DNA of 64,000 nt from Lysobacter silvisoli (GTDB lineage: Bacteria; Pseudomonadota; Gammaproteobacteria; Xanthomonadales; Xanthomonadaceae): positions 2,170,001 through 2,234,000 of the forward strand of contig NZ_QTSU01000001.1 in the NCBI RefSeq assembly GCF_003382365.1, given 5' to 3'. The position numbers and the translations under genes were made by a program. Shown here piece after piece: positions 9,589 to 18,665 of this stretch (position 1 is the stretch's first letter; each line of letters starts with the position of its first letter). Under the pieces are notes generated by a model. The model made no database searches. It was not told the origin of the DNA and saw nothing but the letters and a program-made list of their open reading frames with translations.

Positions 9589-10587
9589 ATGCCCTCCAGC
9601 GCCGCCCCCCTGTCCGTCCCCGACCTGGCGACCATCCAATCCCTGGCCCGAGACGACATGGCGGCAGTGGACGCCCTGATCCGGCGCCGGCTGGCCTCGG
9701 ACGTGGTCCTGATCAACCAGGTGGCCGAGTACATCGTCGGCGCGGGCGGCAAGCGCCTGCGCCCGATGCTGCTGCTGCTCGCGGCCGGCGCCCTGGGCCG
9801 GCGCGGGCCCGACGCCCACCAGCTGGCCGCGGTGATCGAATTCATCCACACCGCCACCCTGCTCCACGACGACGTGGTCGACGAGTCCGACCTGCGCCGC
9901 GGCCGCAAGACCGCCAATGCGGTCTGGGGCAACGCCGCCAGCGTGCTGGTCGGCGACTTCCTGTATTCGCGCAGCTTCCAGCTGATGGTGGAACTGGAGC
10001 GGCTGGAGGTCATGCAGATCCTGGCCGACACCACCAACCGCATCGCCGAGGGCGAAGTGTTGCAGCTGCTGCACGTGCGCAATCCGGATACCGACGAGGC
10101 CGCCTACCTGCGTGTGATCGAGCGCAAGACCGCGGTGCTGTTCGCCGCCGCCACCCGCCTGGGCGCCTTGCTGTCGGGCGCCGACGCCGCCACCCAGCAG
10201 CGCCTGCACGACTACGGCCTGGCCCTGGGCTACGCCTTCCAGATCGCCGACGACGTGCTGGACTACGCTTCCGACGCGCAGACCCTGGGCAAGAACCTCG
10301 GCGACGACCTGGCCGAGGGCAAGGCGACGCTGCCGCTGATCCACGCCATCGCCCACGCCGACGAGACCACCCGCGCGCGCCTGCGCGCGGCGGTGGAACA
10401 CGGCGACACCGACGCCCTACCCGACGTGCTCGCCGCGATCCACGCCACCGGCGGTCTGGACTACAGCCGCCGCCGCGCCCGCGATTACGCCGATGCGGCC
10501 GAGGCGGCGCTGGAAGGCCTGGAAGAGAACGACTACACCGCCGCGCTGCGGGGTTTGGCGCGGTATGCGGTGAGTCGGGATCATTGA
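9589..10587 (+). CDS. ispB: Octaprenyl diphosphate synthase
   Basis: 332 residues, usual length for a long-chain trans-polyprenyl diphosphate synthase. It extends farnesyl diphosphate with isopentenyl units to make the ubiquinone side chain, in the cytosol. The first aspartate-rich motif is at about 92-99 (LHDDVVDE) and the second at about 218-226 (QIADDVLDY); GGKRLRP at 53-59 binds the substrate. The ATG at 9589 follows a GTTAGGCC stretch without a strong ribosome site; the N-terminal extension before DLATIQSL is short, so the start may be slightly off. It stands alone, divergent from the DUF11 operon. The assignment to octaprenyl rather than another chain length is by family. Confidence 0.93.
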   Translation: MPSSAAPLSVPDLATIQSLARDDMAAVDALIRRRLASDVVLINQVAEYIVGAGGKRLRPMLLLLAAGALGRRGPDAHQLAAVIEFIHTATLLHDDVVDESDLRRGRKTANAVWGNAASVLVGDFLYSRSFQLMVELERLEVMQILADTTNRIAEGEVLQLLHVRNPDTDEAAYLRVIERKTAVLFAAATRLGALLSGADAATQQRLHDYGLALGYAFQIADDVLDYASDAQTLGKNLGDDLAEGKATLPLIHAIAHADETTRARLRAAVEHGDTDALPDVLAAIHATGGLDYSRRRARDYADAAEAALEGLEENDYTAALRGLARYAVSRDH

Positions 10588-10704
10588 GGTAGCGCTACGC
10601 TCCTGTGCCGGGAGCGTCGTCGCACGGGATTTCCTTCGTTCAGGAGCGGCCGTCAGAGTCATCGCGCCAGGCGAAAGGTTCGCGGGCTGCCGTGGTGGCG
10701 CGTG

Positions 10705-10808
10705 CCCTCACCCCAACCCCTCTCCCCGCAAGCGGGAGAGGGGCTAAAGCAGCAGGCGGCGGCGGATGCATGCCCTCTCCCGTTTACGGGAGAGGGCTAG
10801 GGTGAGGG
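10705..10808. repeat. CCCTCACCC/CTCTCCCGC inverted repeat pair
   Basis: Two units face each other: one begins CCCTCACCCCAACCCCTCTC and carries a CGCAAGCG-centred hairpin; the other is CCCTCTCCCGTTTACGGGAG followed by AGGGTGAGGG. The same family recurs at 40724-40840 and 54250-54424. Confidence 0.85.
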
Positions 10809-10824
10809 GGTGAGCGCGCAGCGC

Positions 10825-11115
10825 GAATGCTCTTGCTCCTCGCTCGGGCACCGAACTCGCCGCTCCAATAGAAGACCCGAAGAGCCTGCCCCCGCGAAGG
10901 CGGGGGGCGGCGCACAGGAGGTGCGCCGTTTTTCGCAGGCACAGGATGTGCCATCGAAAAATCCCGGCGCGCGCCTTGATCTCGCAGGGGAGCTCTGGCG
11001 TAGCGTTTTTCTTTGGCTTGCGGACGGAAGCTGTTGCTGTTGCTTCCACAAACACACCCACACACCTTCGCGAGTTCGGAGCGGATCGCGGCTCACGCCG
11101 CTCCTACCCCAAGGC
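10825..11115. repeat. Composite repeat, copy A
   Basis: Shares long near-identical blocks with 54437-54770 (B) and 57798-58110 (C): GAAGAGCCTGCCCCCGCG, GCGCACAGGAGGTGCGCC, GTGCCATCGAAAAATCCC, GGGAGCTCTGG.GTAGCG, CTTGCGGACGGAAG.TGTTG and CACCTTCGCGAGTTC. Copy A lacks a 42-bp hairpin segment at about 11016/11017 that is present in B and C. Confidence 0.88.
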
Positions 11116-11265
11116 GCCAGAGCAGAGCCCACGCCGACCGAGGGCTTGGTCGCAACGGTGGATGCGCGGTCGCAGCTTGCGCAGCTCCTACACCGGGCGT
11201 GCGCCGCTCTCGTCGTAGGTGAGCATCCGCGGTCGCGGCTTACGCCGCTCCTACCCCAGGGCGGA

Positions 11266-12054
11266 TCACTGCGCGCCGAAGCGCTCGGCGAAGAAGTCGC
11301 GCATCATGCGTTCGGCGCGCTTGGCCGCGCGCGGGTTGTAGACGCAGCCCGGCGGATTGTTCGCCTCCGGCTCGGCGAAGCAGTGCACCGCGCCGCTGAA
11401 GTTCACGAACTGCCAGTCCGCGCCGCCGGCATCCATTTCCTTTTCGAAACTGGCGATGTCCTCGTCGCTGATGCCGCGATCGTCGGCGCCGTTGAGGATC
11501 AGCACCGGCGTGCGCACCGAATCTTCCTTCGCCGGCAGATCGGTGGCCAGACCGCCGTGCAGCGACACCACACCGGCCAGCTCGCTGCCGCCGCGCACCA
11601 GTTCCAGCGCCGTGGTCCCGCCGAAGCAATAACCGAAGGCGCCGATGCGCTCGGCGTCCACCGGCGCCTTGCCGGCCTGCGCCTTGAGCACCTTCACCGC
11701 CTGCTCGATGCGCGCGCGCAGCTTGGGCCGGTCGGCACGCAGGGGGCCGGCGACCTTGCCGGCCGCCTTGTCGTCCTTGGGCCGCACCTTGCTGCCGTAG
11801 ACGTCGGCCACCAGCACCACGTAGTCGCTGCCGGCGATGTGCTTGGCGCGCTCGATCGCCGCCGGCGACACGCCCTTCCAGTTCGGCACCATCACCAGAC
11901 CCGGGCGCTTGATCGCGTTGACGTCGTCATAGACCAGCACGCCGGTGTAGGACTCCTTGCCGATCTTCCAACTCACCGGCTTGGCCTGCATGGCCGCGAA
12001 CGCGGGCGACACGCACGCAGCGAGGACGATCGCGGCAACGAGGCGATGGCGCAT
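11266..12054 (-). CDS. Exported dienelactone hydrolase family protein
   Basis: 262 residues with an N-terminal signal peptide (VAAIVLAACVSPAFA/AM), so probably periplasmic. The alpha/beta-hydrolase fold shows the dienelactone hydrolase nucleophile cysteine in GYCFGG (C143), an acid in GADD (about 191-192) and a histidine in GAVHCF (H224). Family members hydrolyse dienelactones or other esters; the substrate here cannot be read from the sequence. The gene is followed by a repeat-rich gap and is preceded by murD2 with 77 bases between them, so it may be read with the cell-wall operon, though nothing links it functionally. Confidence 0.87.
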   Translation of the reverse strand: MRHRLVAAIVLAACVSPAFAAMQAKPVSWKIGKESYTGVLVYDDVNAIKRPGLVMVPNWKGVSPAAIERAKHIAGSDYVVLVADVYGSKVRPKDDKAAGKVAGPLRADRPKLRARIEQAVKVLKAQAGKAPVDAERIGAFGYCFGGTTALELVRGGSELAGVVSLHGGLATDLPAKEDSVRTPVLILNGADDRGISDEDIASFEKEMDAGGADWQFVNFSGAVHCFAEPEANNPPGCVYNPRAAKRAERMMRDFFAERFGAQ

Positions 12055-12131
12055 GGCGGCGGCTCCTGGAGGTAAGCGCGCAGCCTACCCCGCAGGTATG
12101 ACGCCGAGATGTGAAGGCGGTCGCGTCCGGA

Positions 12132-13520
12132 TCAGGCCACGCCCAGACCCGGAATGGCGCTGATCGCGTCAGGGTCGAAGCCGGCCAGTTCGGCGAAGTG
12201 GCGGCCGCGGGCGACGTAGTCGCGATAGGGCCCGAAGCTGGGCGCGCCCGGCGACAGCAGCACCACGCCGTCGCCGGCCAGCACCGCGCGCGCCTGCGCG
12301 ACCGCGTCGGCCAGATCGCGCGCGGCGGACAGGCGGAAATCCGACTGCGCCGCCAACGGCGCCAGCAGTTCGTGGATGCGCGGGCCGTTCTCGCCCAAGG
12401 TGACGATGGCCAGCGGCGCCTGTCGCCGCATGGCGTCGGCGAACGCGCCCCAGTCCACGCCGCGGTCGTGGCCGCCGACCAGGATGGCGATTCGGCGGCC
12501 GGCATAGCAGTCCAGCGCCGCCAGGCTGGCGTGCGGCGTGGTGCTGATCGAATCGTTGACGTAGGTCAGGCCGTCGCGCGTGCCCAGCGTCTGCAGGCGG
12601 TGCGGCAACGGCCGGAAGCCGGCGGCGTGCGCGGCCAGCGGCGCGGCGTCCAGGCCCAGCGCTTCGATCGCGGTCAGCACCGCGCACAGGTTGCCGCGAT
12701 TGTGGCGGCCGGGCAGCGGCAGCGACGCGGTGTCCATCACCTGCGCGTCGCCGCGGTAGAGCAGATCGCCGCGCAGATGCCAGCCGTCCTCGCGTCCGAA
12801 CCACAGCACCCGGCTGTCGGGCAGCTGCAGCGCGGCCAGGGTCGCATCGTTGGCGTTGAGCACCGCGGTGCGCGGCCTGGCATCGGTGAGCAGGCGCAGC
12901 TTGTCCTCGACATAGCGCGCGTGCGAACCATGCCAATCCAGGTGTTCGGGAAATACGTTCAAGGCCACCGCCACTTCCGGCCGCACGCCGCCGGCGGCGA
13001 CATCGCCGGTCTGGTAGCTGGACAGCTCGATCGCCCAGAACTCCGGCGGCGGCGACGGCGCCATCAGCTCCAGCAGCGGCAGGCCGATATTGCCGGCCAG
13101 CGCGGTGCGGTGGCCGCCCGCACGCAGTAGGTGCGCCAGCAGCGAGGTGGTGGTGCTCTTGCCCTTGGTACCGGTCACGCAGACCGTGCGCGCGTCGGCG
13201 TGTTCGCCGAACCACAGCGCGGTGCCGCCCAACAGGCGCGCGCCCTGCTCCACCGCGGCCACGGCCTCGGCGCGATAGGGGCTGATGCCCGGCGACTTGA
13301 TCACGAATTCGAACGCGCCCAGGCGCTCGGCGCTGGCCGCGGTCTCGATCAGCAGGCGCGCATCGCCCAGGCCGCGCGCGTCGGCGGCCTCGTCGTGCGA
13401 GCAGAACAGGGTCAGGGTCTGTTCGGGCAGCGCCGCGCGCAGCGCGCGGTAGGCGGCGCGGCCTTCGCGGCCCCAGCCCCAGAGCGCTACGCGGCGGCCG
13501 TCAAGCTGCGAGATACGCAC
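12132..13520 (-). CDS. murD2: UDP-N-acetylmuramoyl-L-alanine--L-glutamate ligase
   Basis: Mur ligase of 462 residues. It shows a Rossmann-like N terminus ([10 protein letters not shown]), the ATP loop GTKGKST (117-123), the central [10 protein letters not shown] motif and the third domain ([17 protein letters not shown]). In Xanthomonas, MurD2 adds L-Glu (not D-Glu) to UDP-MurNAc-L-Ala and works with MurL; the adjacent murL makes this assignment much stronger than plain MurD. The chosen start is GTG 13520 (VRISQLDG), which overlaps the end of murL by 20 bases; an upstream in-frame ATG at 13601 lies inside murL and gives a cysteine/arginine-rich tail. Cytosolic. If MurL were inactive, the product would be a wrong-isomer precursor. 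Confidence 0.9.
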   Translation of the reverse strand: MRISQLDGRRVALWGWGREGRAAYRALRAALPEQTLTLFCSHDEAADARGLGDARLLIETAASAERLGAFEFVIKSPGISPYRAEAVAAVEQGARLLGGTALWFGEHADARTVCVTGTKGKSTTTSLLAHLLRAGGHRTALAGNIGLPLLELMAPSPPPEFWAIELSSYQTGDVAAGGVRPEVAVALNVFPEHLDWHGSHARYVEDKLRLLTDARPRTAVLNANDATLAALQLPDSRVLWFGREDGWHLRGDLLYRGDAQVMDTASLPLPGRHNRGNLCAVLTAIEALGLDAAPLAAHAAGFRPLPHRLQTLGTRDGLTYVNDSISTTPHASLAALDCYAGRRIAILVGGHDRGVDWGAFADAMRRQAPLAIVTLGENGPRIHELLAPLAAQSDFRLSAARDLADAVAQARAVLAGDGVVLLSPGAPSFGPYRDYVARGRHFAELAGFDPDAISAIPGLGVA

Positions 13521-14862
13521 GCAGGCGCTCCCACAGCTGCGGCGGAATGCGGTGTTCCTCGTCGATCTGCAGCAGCGGTTCGATGCGCAGCTCGCCGGCA
13601 TCCAGTTGCGGACGGATCTCGCGGGCGTAGCGCTCGACCAGGGTGTCCTCGCGCCATTCCGGGCGCTCGGCCAGCGCGGCCATGGCCGCGCGCGATTCGC
13701 GGCCCTCGCCCACGCATTCGAACGGCTTGTGGTCCTGGTACTCCAGCAACGCGTCGTAGCCGCCGATCTGGCCGGCGTCGTCGAGCAGGTTGCGGCCGAA
13801 GATGCCGACCAGGCGCGGCTTGGGCATGAACGGCGCCAGCGCCAGGAACACGAAATGGCATTTCGGGCACACGCCGCACCAGCGGTTGGCCGGGCGCTCG
13901 CCGAGGATGTGGAAGTTGCGGTTGCAGCTGCTGAAATGCGCGTCGTAACGGTCGCTGCGCGCGAACTGCCGCGCCACCGCCAACTCGCTGAGCGGGCGCA
14001 GCAACGAGTAGTAGCGCAGGTCGGCGGCGACGTGGCGCTGCAGGTAATCGCCGAACGCCTGCTCGCAGGCCCAGCCCTTGGACCACTGGTGGTTCACCTC
14101 GCCGGTGCCCTCGATCAGGCTGCCGTAGCTGGCCGAGCGCTCGTTGGAGAACACCACCTGGTCGACGCCGTGCAGCAGCGCGGCCAGCGCCATGATCGCC
14201 GAGTTCACCACGGTCACCGGGATGTGGCCGTTCCAGGCGCCCTCGCGGTTGTAGTCGAACAGCTGCGGCGCCAGCGCGCGGCCCAGGTTCAAGGTGGCCA
14301 GGCCGGTGCGCTGGGCGCAGGCGGCGATCAGCTGCGAGCCGCCGATCCAGGTCACCGTCTGCTCCACGCCCAGCGCGCGCAGGGCCTCGATGCTGACCAG
14401 CGAATCCTTGCCGCCGCCGATGGCGACCAGGGCGTGTTCGCGCAGGCCTAGCGCGGGCGCGGCGGGATCGGCCTCGGCGGCCACCGGGAAGTGGATCTTG
14501 CCGTGCAGGTTCAAGCCGTTGCGGTAGGCGAACTCGCCCAGGCCGTTGACGTAGATCAGCTCCAGCAGCGCCGCGGTGTCGGCATCGATCGCGTAGCTGT
14601 CGATGTCGATCCGCTCGGGCACCGCCGCCTTGTAGTAGCTCACGCCGGCGATCAGGTGCAGCAGGCGCAGCGCGCGTTCGACCGCCGCCGCGCGCGCCTC
14701 GTCCAGGGCGAACGGCGCGCCCGGCACGGCGATCGTCTCGATCAGCTCCGGGCCGTCGTCGAACGCGTACACCAGCTGCGCCACGCCGCTCGCCGCGTCG
14801 AAACCGCAACGCACGAACCGGAACGCGCGGATCGCATCGCGCTGGAAACGCCACTGAGTCAT
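13501..14862 (-). CDS. murL: UDP-MurNAc-L-alanyl-L-glutamate epimerase
   Basis: 453 residues. MurL inverts the terminal L-Glu of UDP-MurNAc-L-Ala-L-Glu, made by MurD2, to D-Glu, so the cell needs no glutamate racemase for peptidoglycan. Visible features are a PP-loop-like [13 protein letters not shown] segment (about 149-161), consistent with nucleotide use, a WNGHIPVT segment, and a CGVCPKC cysteine pair in the C-terminal half. Its ATG overlaps the stop of the upstream kinase/decarboxylase gene (TAATG), and its end overlaps murD2, so the three are translationally coupled. The identification rests on family recognition plus this context. Confidence 0.9.
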   Translation of the reverse strand: MTQWRFQRDAIRAFRFVRCGFDAASGVAQLVYAFDDGPELIETIAVPGAPFALDEARAAAVERALRLLHLIAGVSYYKAAVPERIDIDSYAIDADTAALLELIYVNGLGEFAYRNGLNLHGKIHFPVAAEADPAAPALGLREHALVAIGGGKDSLVSIEALRALGVEQTVTWIGGSQLIAACAQRTGLATLNLGRALAPQLFDYNREGAWNGHIPVTVVNSAIMALAALLHGVDQVVFSNERSASYGSLIEGTGEVNHQWSKGWACEQAFGDYLQRHVAADLRYYSLLRPLSELAVARQFARSDRYDAHFSSCNRNFHILGERPANRWCGVCPKCHFVFLALAPFMPKPRLVGIFGRNLLDDAGQIGGYDALLEYQDHKPFECVGEGRESRAAMAALAERPEWREDTLVERYAREIRPQLDAGELRIEPLLQIDEEHRIPPQLWERLRAYLAA

Positions 14863-17471
14863 TACAGATCACCTTCTTGCAGGATTTGCTCGGCGGGCAG
14901 CGCCCGCTGGTTGTAGGTATGCGCCATGACCATGCCGTAGGCGCCGGCATCGGCCACCAGCAGCACGTCGCCTTCGGCGGTGGCGCGCGGCAGCGGGCGG
15001 CCGCGTCCGAGCACGTCGCTGCTCTCGCAGATCGGGCCCACCACTTCGAACGCAACCGTATCGGCATCGTCCAAACGGCTGAGGTTGTGGATGCCGTGGT
15101 AGGCCTCGTACATGGCCGGACGCATCAGCGCGTTCATGCCGCCGTCGCCGCCGACCCGGCGGATGCCGTCCTTCTCCACCACCTGGGTGGTGCTGAGCAG
15201 CAGCACGCCGCTCTCGGCCACCAGGTAGCGGCCGGGCTCCACGATCAGGCCGTAACGCGGGTAGGCGGCCTTGATCTCGGCCAGGCCCGCGCGCCAGGCG
15301 GCCAGGTCGAACTCCGCCGCCTCCGGGGTGTAGGCGATGGGCAGGCCGCCGCCGATGTCGATGGTCTCCACCGTGCCGATGCCATCGGCCAGGCCGGCCA
15401 GCTGCGCATACACGCCGCGCCAGTGCTGCGGATCGTCGATGCCGCTGCCCAGGTGCGCGTGCAGGCCGACGATGCGCACGCCCAGGCGCCGGGCCTGTTC
15501 GACGAAGGCGTCGAAGCGCGACATCGGCAGGCCGAACTTGGCCGCCGCGCCGCCGGTGCGCACCTTCTCGTGATGGCCTTCGCCGTGGCCCAGGTCGATG
15601 CGCAACCAGATCGGGCGGTCGCGGAACACCTCGGGCCAGCGCTGCAGGGCTTCGATGTTGTCCAGGGTCACGGTGACGCCGCGCTCGAACGCGGCCACGT
15701 ACTCGCGCTTGGGCGCGAAGCTGGGCGTGAACAGCACCCGCGCCGGTTCGAACTGCGGCAGCGCGGCGAACACGCGCTCGATCTCGCCCAGCGACACGCA
15801 TTCCAGGCCGAAGCCCTCGGCGGCGATCGCCCGCAGGATCTGCGGATGCGCATTGGCCTTGATCGCGTAGTAACAGCGGTCGATGGACTCGGTCTGGCGC
15901 AGCGAACGCGCGCGTTCGCGCACCGTGTCCAGGTCGTAGACGTAACGCGGCGTGCCGGCGGCCGCGGCGTCGAGCAGGCGCTCGCGCGCGCCGCGCCACC
16001 AGGCCGGCGCGCGCACCGGCCTGCCGTGCGCGATCTCGCGCCAGCTCGGGCCGAACACGCTGTCGTCGCGCACCGGCATGGCGCCGCCGCGGATCAGCTC
16101 GTGATGCAGGTGCGGCAGCAGCCCGTCGGCATCGGCCTCGTCGATGACGAAGGTCAGGTTGAGGTCGTTGGACGACTGCGAGATCAGGTGCACGCGCTCG
16201 CGCCCGAACGCGGCCCAGATGTCCGACAGCCGGTGCAGCAGCGAGCGCATGCCGCGGCCGACCAGGGTCACCGCCGCGCAGGGCGCGATCACCTTGACCC
16301 GGCACACCTCGGCCAGGTCGGCCGACAGCGCTTCGAGCACGTTGCTGTTGACCAGGTTCTCGCTGGGGTCCAGCGACACGGTCACGTTGGTTTCCGACGA
16401 GCCGATCAAATCGATCGACAGGCCGTGGCGCTTGAAGCGTTCGAACACGTCGGCCAGGAAGCCGACCTGCTGCCACATGCCGATGCTTTCCATCGACACC
16501 AGCACGATGCCGTTGCGGCGGCTGATCGCCTTGACCCCCGGTACGGTGGCCGCGCTGGCATCGATGCGCGTGCCCGGCAAATCGAAGCGCTCGGTGTCCA
16601 GGATCGCCATCGGCACGCCCGCGTCGCGGCAGGGCGCGATCGAGCGCGGGTGCAGCACCTTGGCGCCGGTGGTCGCGATTTCCTGCGCTTCGGCGTAGTC
16701 CAGGCGGGTGAGCAGGCGCGCCTCGGGCACTTCGCGCGGGTTGGCGCTGAACATGCCCGGCACGTCGGTCCAGATTTCCACGCGCTGCGCCTTCAGCAGC
16801 GCGCCGAAGTACGCGGCCGAGGTGTCCGAGCCGCCGCGGCCGAGGATGGCGGTGCCGCCGTCCTCATGGCGCGAGATGAAGCCCTGGGTGAGCAGCATGG
16901 GCGCGGCCTGGCCGGAGAAGCGTTCGGCCAGCGCCGCATCGGGCTGGTGCCGGCAGTTCACCGACAAGCGCTTGGCCCAGGGGCTCTGGTTGGGCAGCGA
17001 CACCGCGTCCAGCCAGTCGCGCGCGTCGCACCAGCCGAAGTCCAGGCCCTGCGCGCGCAGGTACGCCGCGCCCAGCGTGGACGACAGCAGCTCGCCCTGC
17101 GCCAGCACCTCGGCCTGCCAGTCCAGCGCGCGTTGCGCGGCGCGCGGATCGCGGCCCAGCGCCTGCAGCGCGGCCAGGCGTTCGCCCAGCACCGCATCGG
17201 CGTCCAGATCCAGTTCAGCGCAGAAACCGCGGTGGCGTTCGACCAGGGCGGCGATGCGCGCGTGGATGCCGGCATCGTCGCCGGGCGCCGCGCTGGCGAT
17301 GGCCTGCAATTCGTTGGTGACGCCCGACAGCGCGGACACGACTACGAGTACGCGCACGCCGTCTTCGTGCATGCGTTTGGCGGCCAGACGTCCGATAGTG
17401 TCCCAACGGTTGCGGCGGGACACCGAAGTGCCGCCGAACTTGAGTACTACCCAACGAGTTGCTTCCGACAC
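14862..17471 (-). CDS. lysA: Bifunctional aspartate kinase / diaminopimelate decarboxylase
   Basis: 869 residues and two enzymes in one chain. Residues 1-465 are aspartate kinase: KFGGTSV at 11-17, GRGGSDTSA at 211-219, and ACT regulatory domains at about 320-460. Residues 490-869 are diaminopimelate decarboxylase: PLP lysine in YYAIKANAHP (K538), a GGGLPI glycine loop, EPGRYLV and CESSDVLGRG. They catalyse the first and last steps of the DAP/lysine pathway. The start is GTG 17471, preceded by an AGAGGA ribosome site; an upstream ATG at 17627 gives a Pro/Ala tail with no homology. It heads the operon with murL and murD2. Both active sites look intact. The fusion is known in xanthomonads. Confidence 0.93.
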   Translation of the reverse strand: MSEATRWVVLKFGGTSVSRRNRWDTIGRLAAKRMHEDGVRVLVVVSALSGVTNELQAIASAAPGDDAGIHARIAALVERHRGFCAELDLDADAVLGERLAALQALGRDPRAAQRALDWQAEVLAQGELLSSTLGAAYLRAQGLDFGWCDARDWLDAVSLPNQSPWAKRLSVNCRHQPDAALAERFSGQAAPMLLTQGFISRHEDGGTAILGRGGSDTSAAYFGALLKAQRVEIWTDVPGMFSANPREVPEARLLTRLDYAEAQEIATTGAKVLHPRSIAPCRDAGVPMAILDTERFDLPGTRIDASAATVPGVKAISRRNGIVLVSMESIGMWQQVGFLADVFERFKRHGLSIDLIGSSETNVTVSLDPSENLVNSNVLEALSADLAEVCRVKVIAPCAAVTLVGRGMRSLLHRLSDIWAAFGRERVHLISQSSNDLNLTFVIDEADADGLLPHLHHELIRGGAMPVRDDSVFGPSWREIAHGRPVRAPAWWRGARERLLDAAAAGTPRYVYDLDTVRERARSLRQTESIDRCYYAIKANAHPQILRAIAAEGFGLECVSLGEIERVFAALPQFEPARVLFTPSFAPKREYVAAFERGVTVTLDNIEALQRWPEVFRDRPIWLRIDLGHGEGHHEKVRTGGAAAKFGLPMSRFDAFVEQARRLGVRIVGLHAHLGSGIDDPQHWRGVYAQLAGLADGIGTVETIDIGGGLPIAYTPEAAEFDLAAWRAGLAEIKAAYPRYGLIVEPGRYLVAESGVLLLSTTQVVEKDGIRRVGGDGGMNALMRPAMYEAYHGIHNLSRLDDADTVAFEVVGPICESSDVLGRGRPLPRATAEGDVLLVADAGAYGMVMAHTYNQRALPAEQILQEGDL

Positions 17472-17734
17472 CGCCTCTGTCCTCTGGTTGTCTATCGCGC
17501 TCTGGTCTAAGCCCGGACGTGCCGGGCCCGTGGTTTGCGGCTGTGCCCGGACGGCGGGCGCGACGGCCGGGCCCGCGGCGGAGCCGGGGCCGGGATCGGA
17601 GGTCGCGCACGCCCATGGCGCGGGCATGAAACCTCGATTCTAAACGGGTTTGCGGCGGCGCAGCAGGGCCGTCGCGGGCGCTGGAACTGACACGCCGGAA
17701 CGGGTCTACTGGCCCGCCCTAGGCGAGAACCGCG

Positions 17735-18622
17735 ATGACCCTGCGCCGCTACCTGCAAGTGGACGTGTTCGCCGACCGCCCCGGCGCCGGCAACCCCCTG
17801 GGCGTGGTCCTCAACGGCGACGGCCTGGACAGCGCCGCCATGCAGGCCTTCGCCGCCTGGACCAACCTGTCGGAGACCATCTTCCTGCTGCCACCGGTGG
17901 AAGGCGCCGACTACCGCGTGCGCATCTTCACCCCGCGCCAGGAACTGGCCTTCGCCGGCCACCCCAGCGTGGGCGCGGCCTGGGCCGCGATCGACGCCGG
18001 CCTGGCCAAACCGCGCGACGGCGCCCTGGTCCAGGACTGCGCCGCCGGCCTGCTGCCGGTGCGGGTCGCCGGCGAAGGCGCGCGCGCCACCGTGTCGGTG
18101 CGCGCGCCGCGCTCGACCCGCATCGACACCGCCGCGCGCGAGGACGCCGCCGCCATCGACGCCCTGCTGGCCGCGGTGACCGCGCCGCTGCGCCTGAGCG
18201 AGCGCCCGCCGGCGCTATGGGACAACGGCGCGCGCTGGTGGTTGCTGGAACTGTCCGACGCCGCCCAGGTGCGCGCGCTGCAGCCGGACCTGGTCGCCAT
18301 CGCCGCCCTGACCCGCGCCTGCGGCGCGGTCGGTCTGGCCGTGTACGCCTATGCCGACGCCACCGATCACCAACTGGCGGTGCGCGCGTTCTGCCCCGCC
18401 GACAACATCCCCGAAGACCCGGTCACCGGCAGCGCCAATGCCAGCATCGCCGCGCAGCTGGCGCAGGCCGGCGCCCTGCCCAGCGGCGGCTCGGGCTACG
18501 TCGCCAGCCAGGGCCGCGAGCTGGGCCGCGACGGCCGGATCGAGGTGCGCGTGGACGAGGACGGCGAGGTCTGGATCGGCGGCCGGGTGCAGGCGGTTAT
18601 CCGCGGCCGCGCCGATTGGTAA
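17735..18622 (+). CDS. PhzF family isomerase/epimerase-like protein (copy 1)
   Basis: 295 residues. The fold is the diaminopimelate-epimerase-like PhzF type: DVFADRPGAGNPLGVV near the start, the catalytic glutamate in NLSETIF (E47), FAGHPSVG, and EDPVTGSANA in the second half. PhzF isomerises DHHA in phenazine synthesis, but most family members act elsewhere and have unknown substrates; no other phz genes are nearby. The next gene is a close paralogue 43 bases downstream, so this is a tandem duplication. It diverges from the lysA-murL-murD2 operon, and a short intergenic region (17472-17734) must hold both promoters. Confidence 0.88.
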   Translation: MTLRRYLQVDVFADRPGAGNPLGVVLNGDGLDSAAMQAFAAWTNLSETIFLLPPVEGADYRVRIFTPRQELAFAGHPSVGAAWAAIDAGLAKPRDGALVQDCAAGLLPVRVAGEGARATVSVRAPRSTRIDTAAREDAAAIDALLAAVTAPLRLSERPPALWDNGARWWLLELSDAAQVRALQPDLVAIAALTRACGAVGLAVYAYADATDHQLAVRAFCPADNIPEDPVTGSANASIAAQLAQAGALPSGGSGYVASQGRELGRDGRIEVRVDEDGEVWIGGRVQAVIRGRADW

Positions 18623-18665
18623 GCTGCGCGACCCAGCGGACCCCACGCCGCGCCTCGATCCGACG

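Larger units (their letters stand above)
10588..11265. repeat. Repeat-filled intergenic region (copy A of composite repeat)
   Basis: This 678-bp gap holds no convincing gene. It contains a small hairpin after ispB (ACGCTCC 10597-10603 paired with 10611-10617), a CCCTCACCC-type inverted pair (10705-10808), composite repeat copy A (10825-11115), and three GTAG-type REP hairpins at about 11083-11110, 11168-11191 and 11230-11256. Open frames on both strands here are made of repeat DNA. Confidence 0.8.

Noticed and set aside
10744-11218. Several small frames in repeat copy A, some beginning MCHRKIPA
   Set aside because: Similar frames exist in copies B and C, and the 42-bp difference is in frame, but conservation follows hairpins at the DNA level rather than protein. 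Noncoding repeat is the simpler reading.
10810-12075. 421-residue plus-strand frame
   Set aside because: Half is repeat DNA and half antisense to the dienelactone hydrolase gene.
14877-17510. 877-residue plus-strand frame
   Set aside because: Fully antisense to the aspartate kinase/DAP decarboxylase gene, which has all catalytic motifs.
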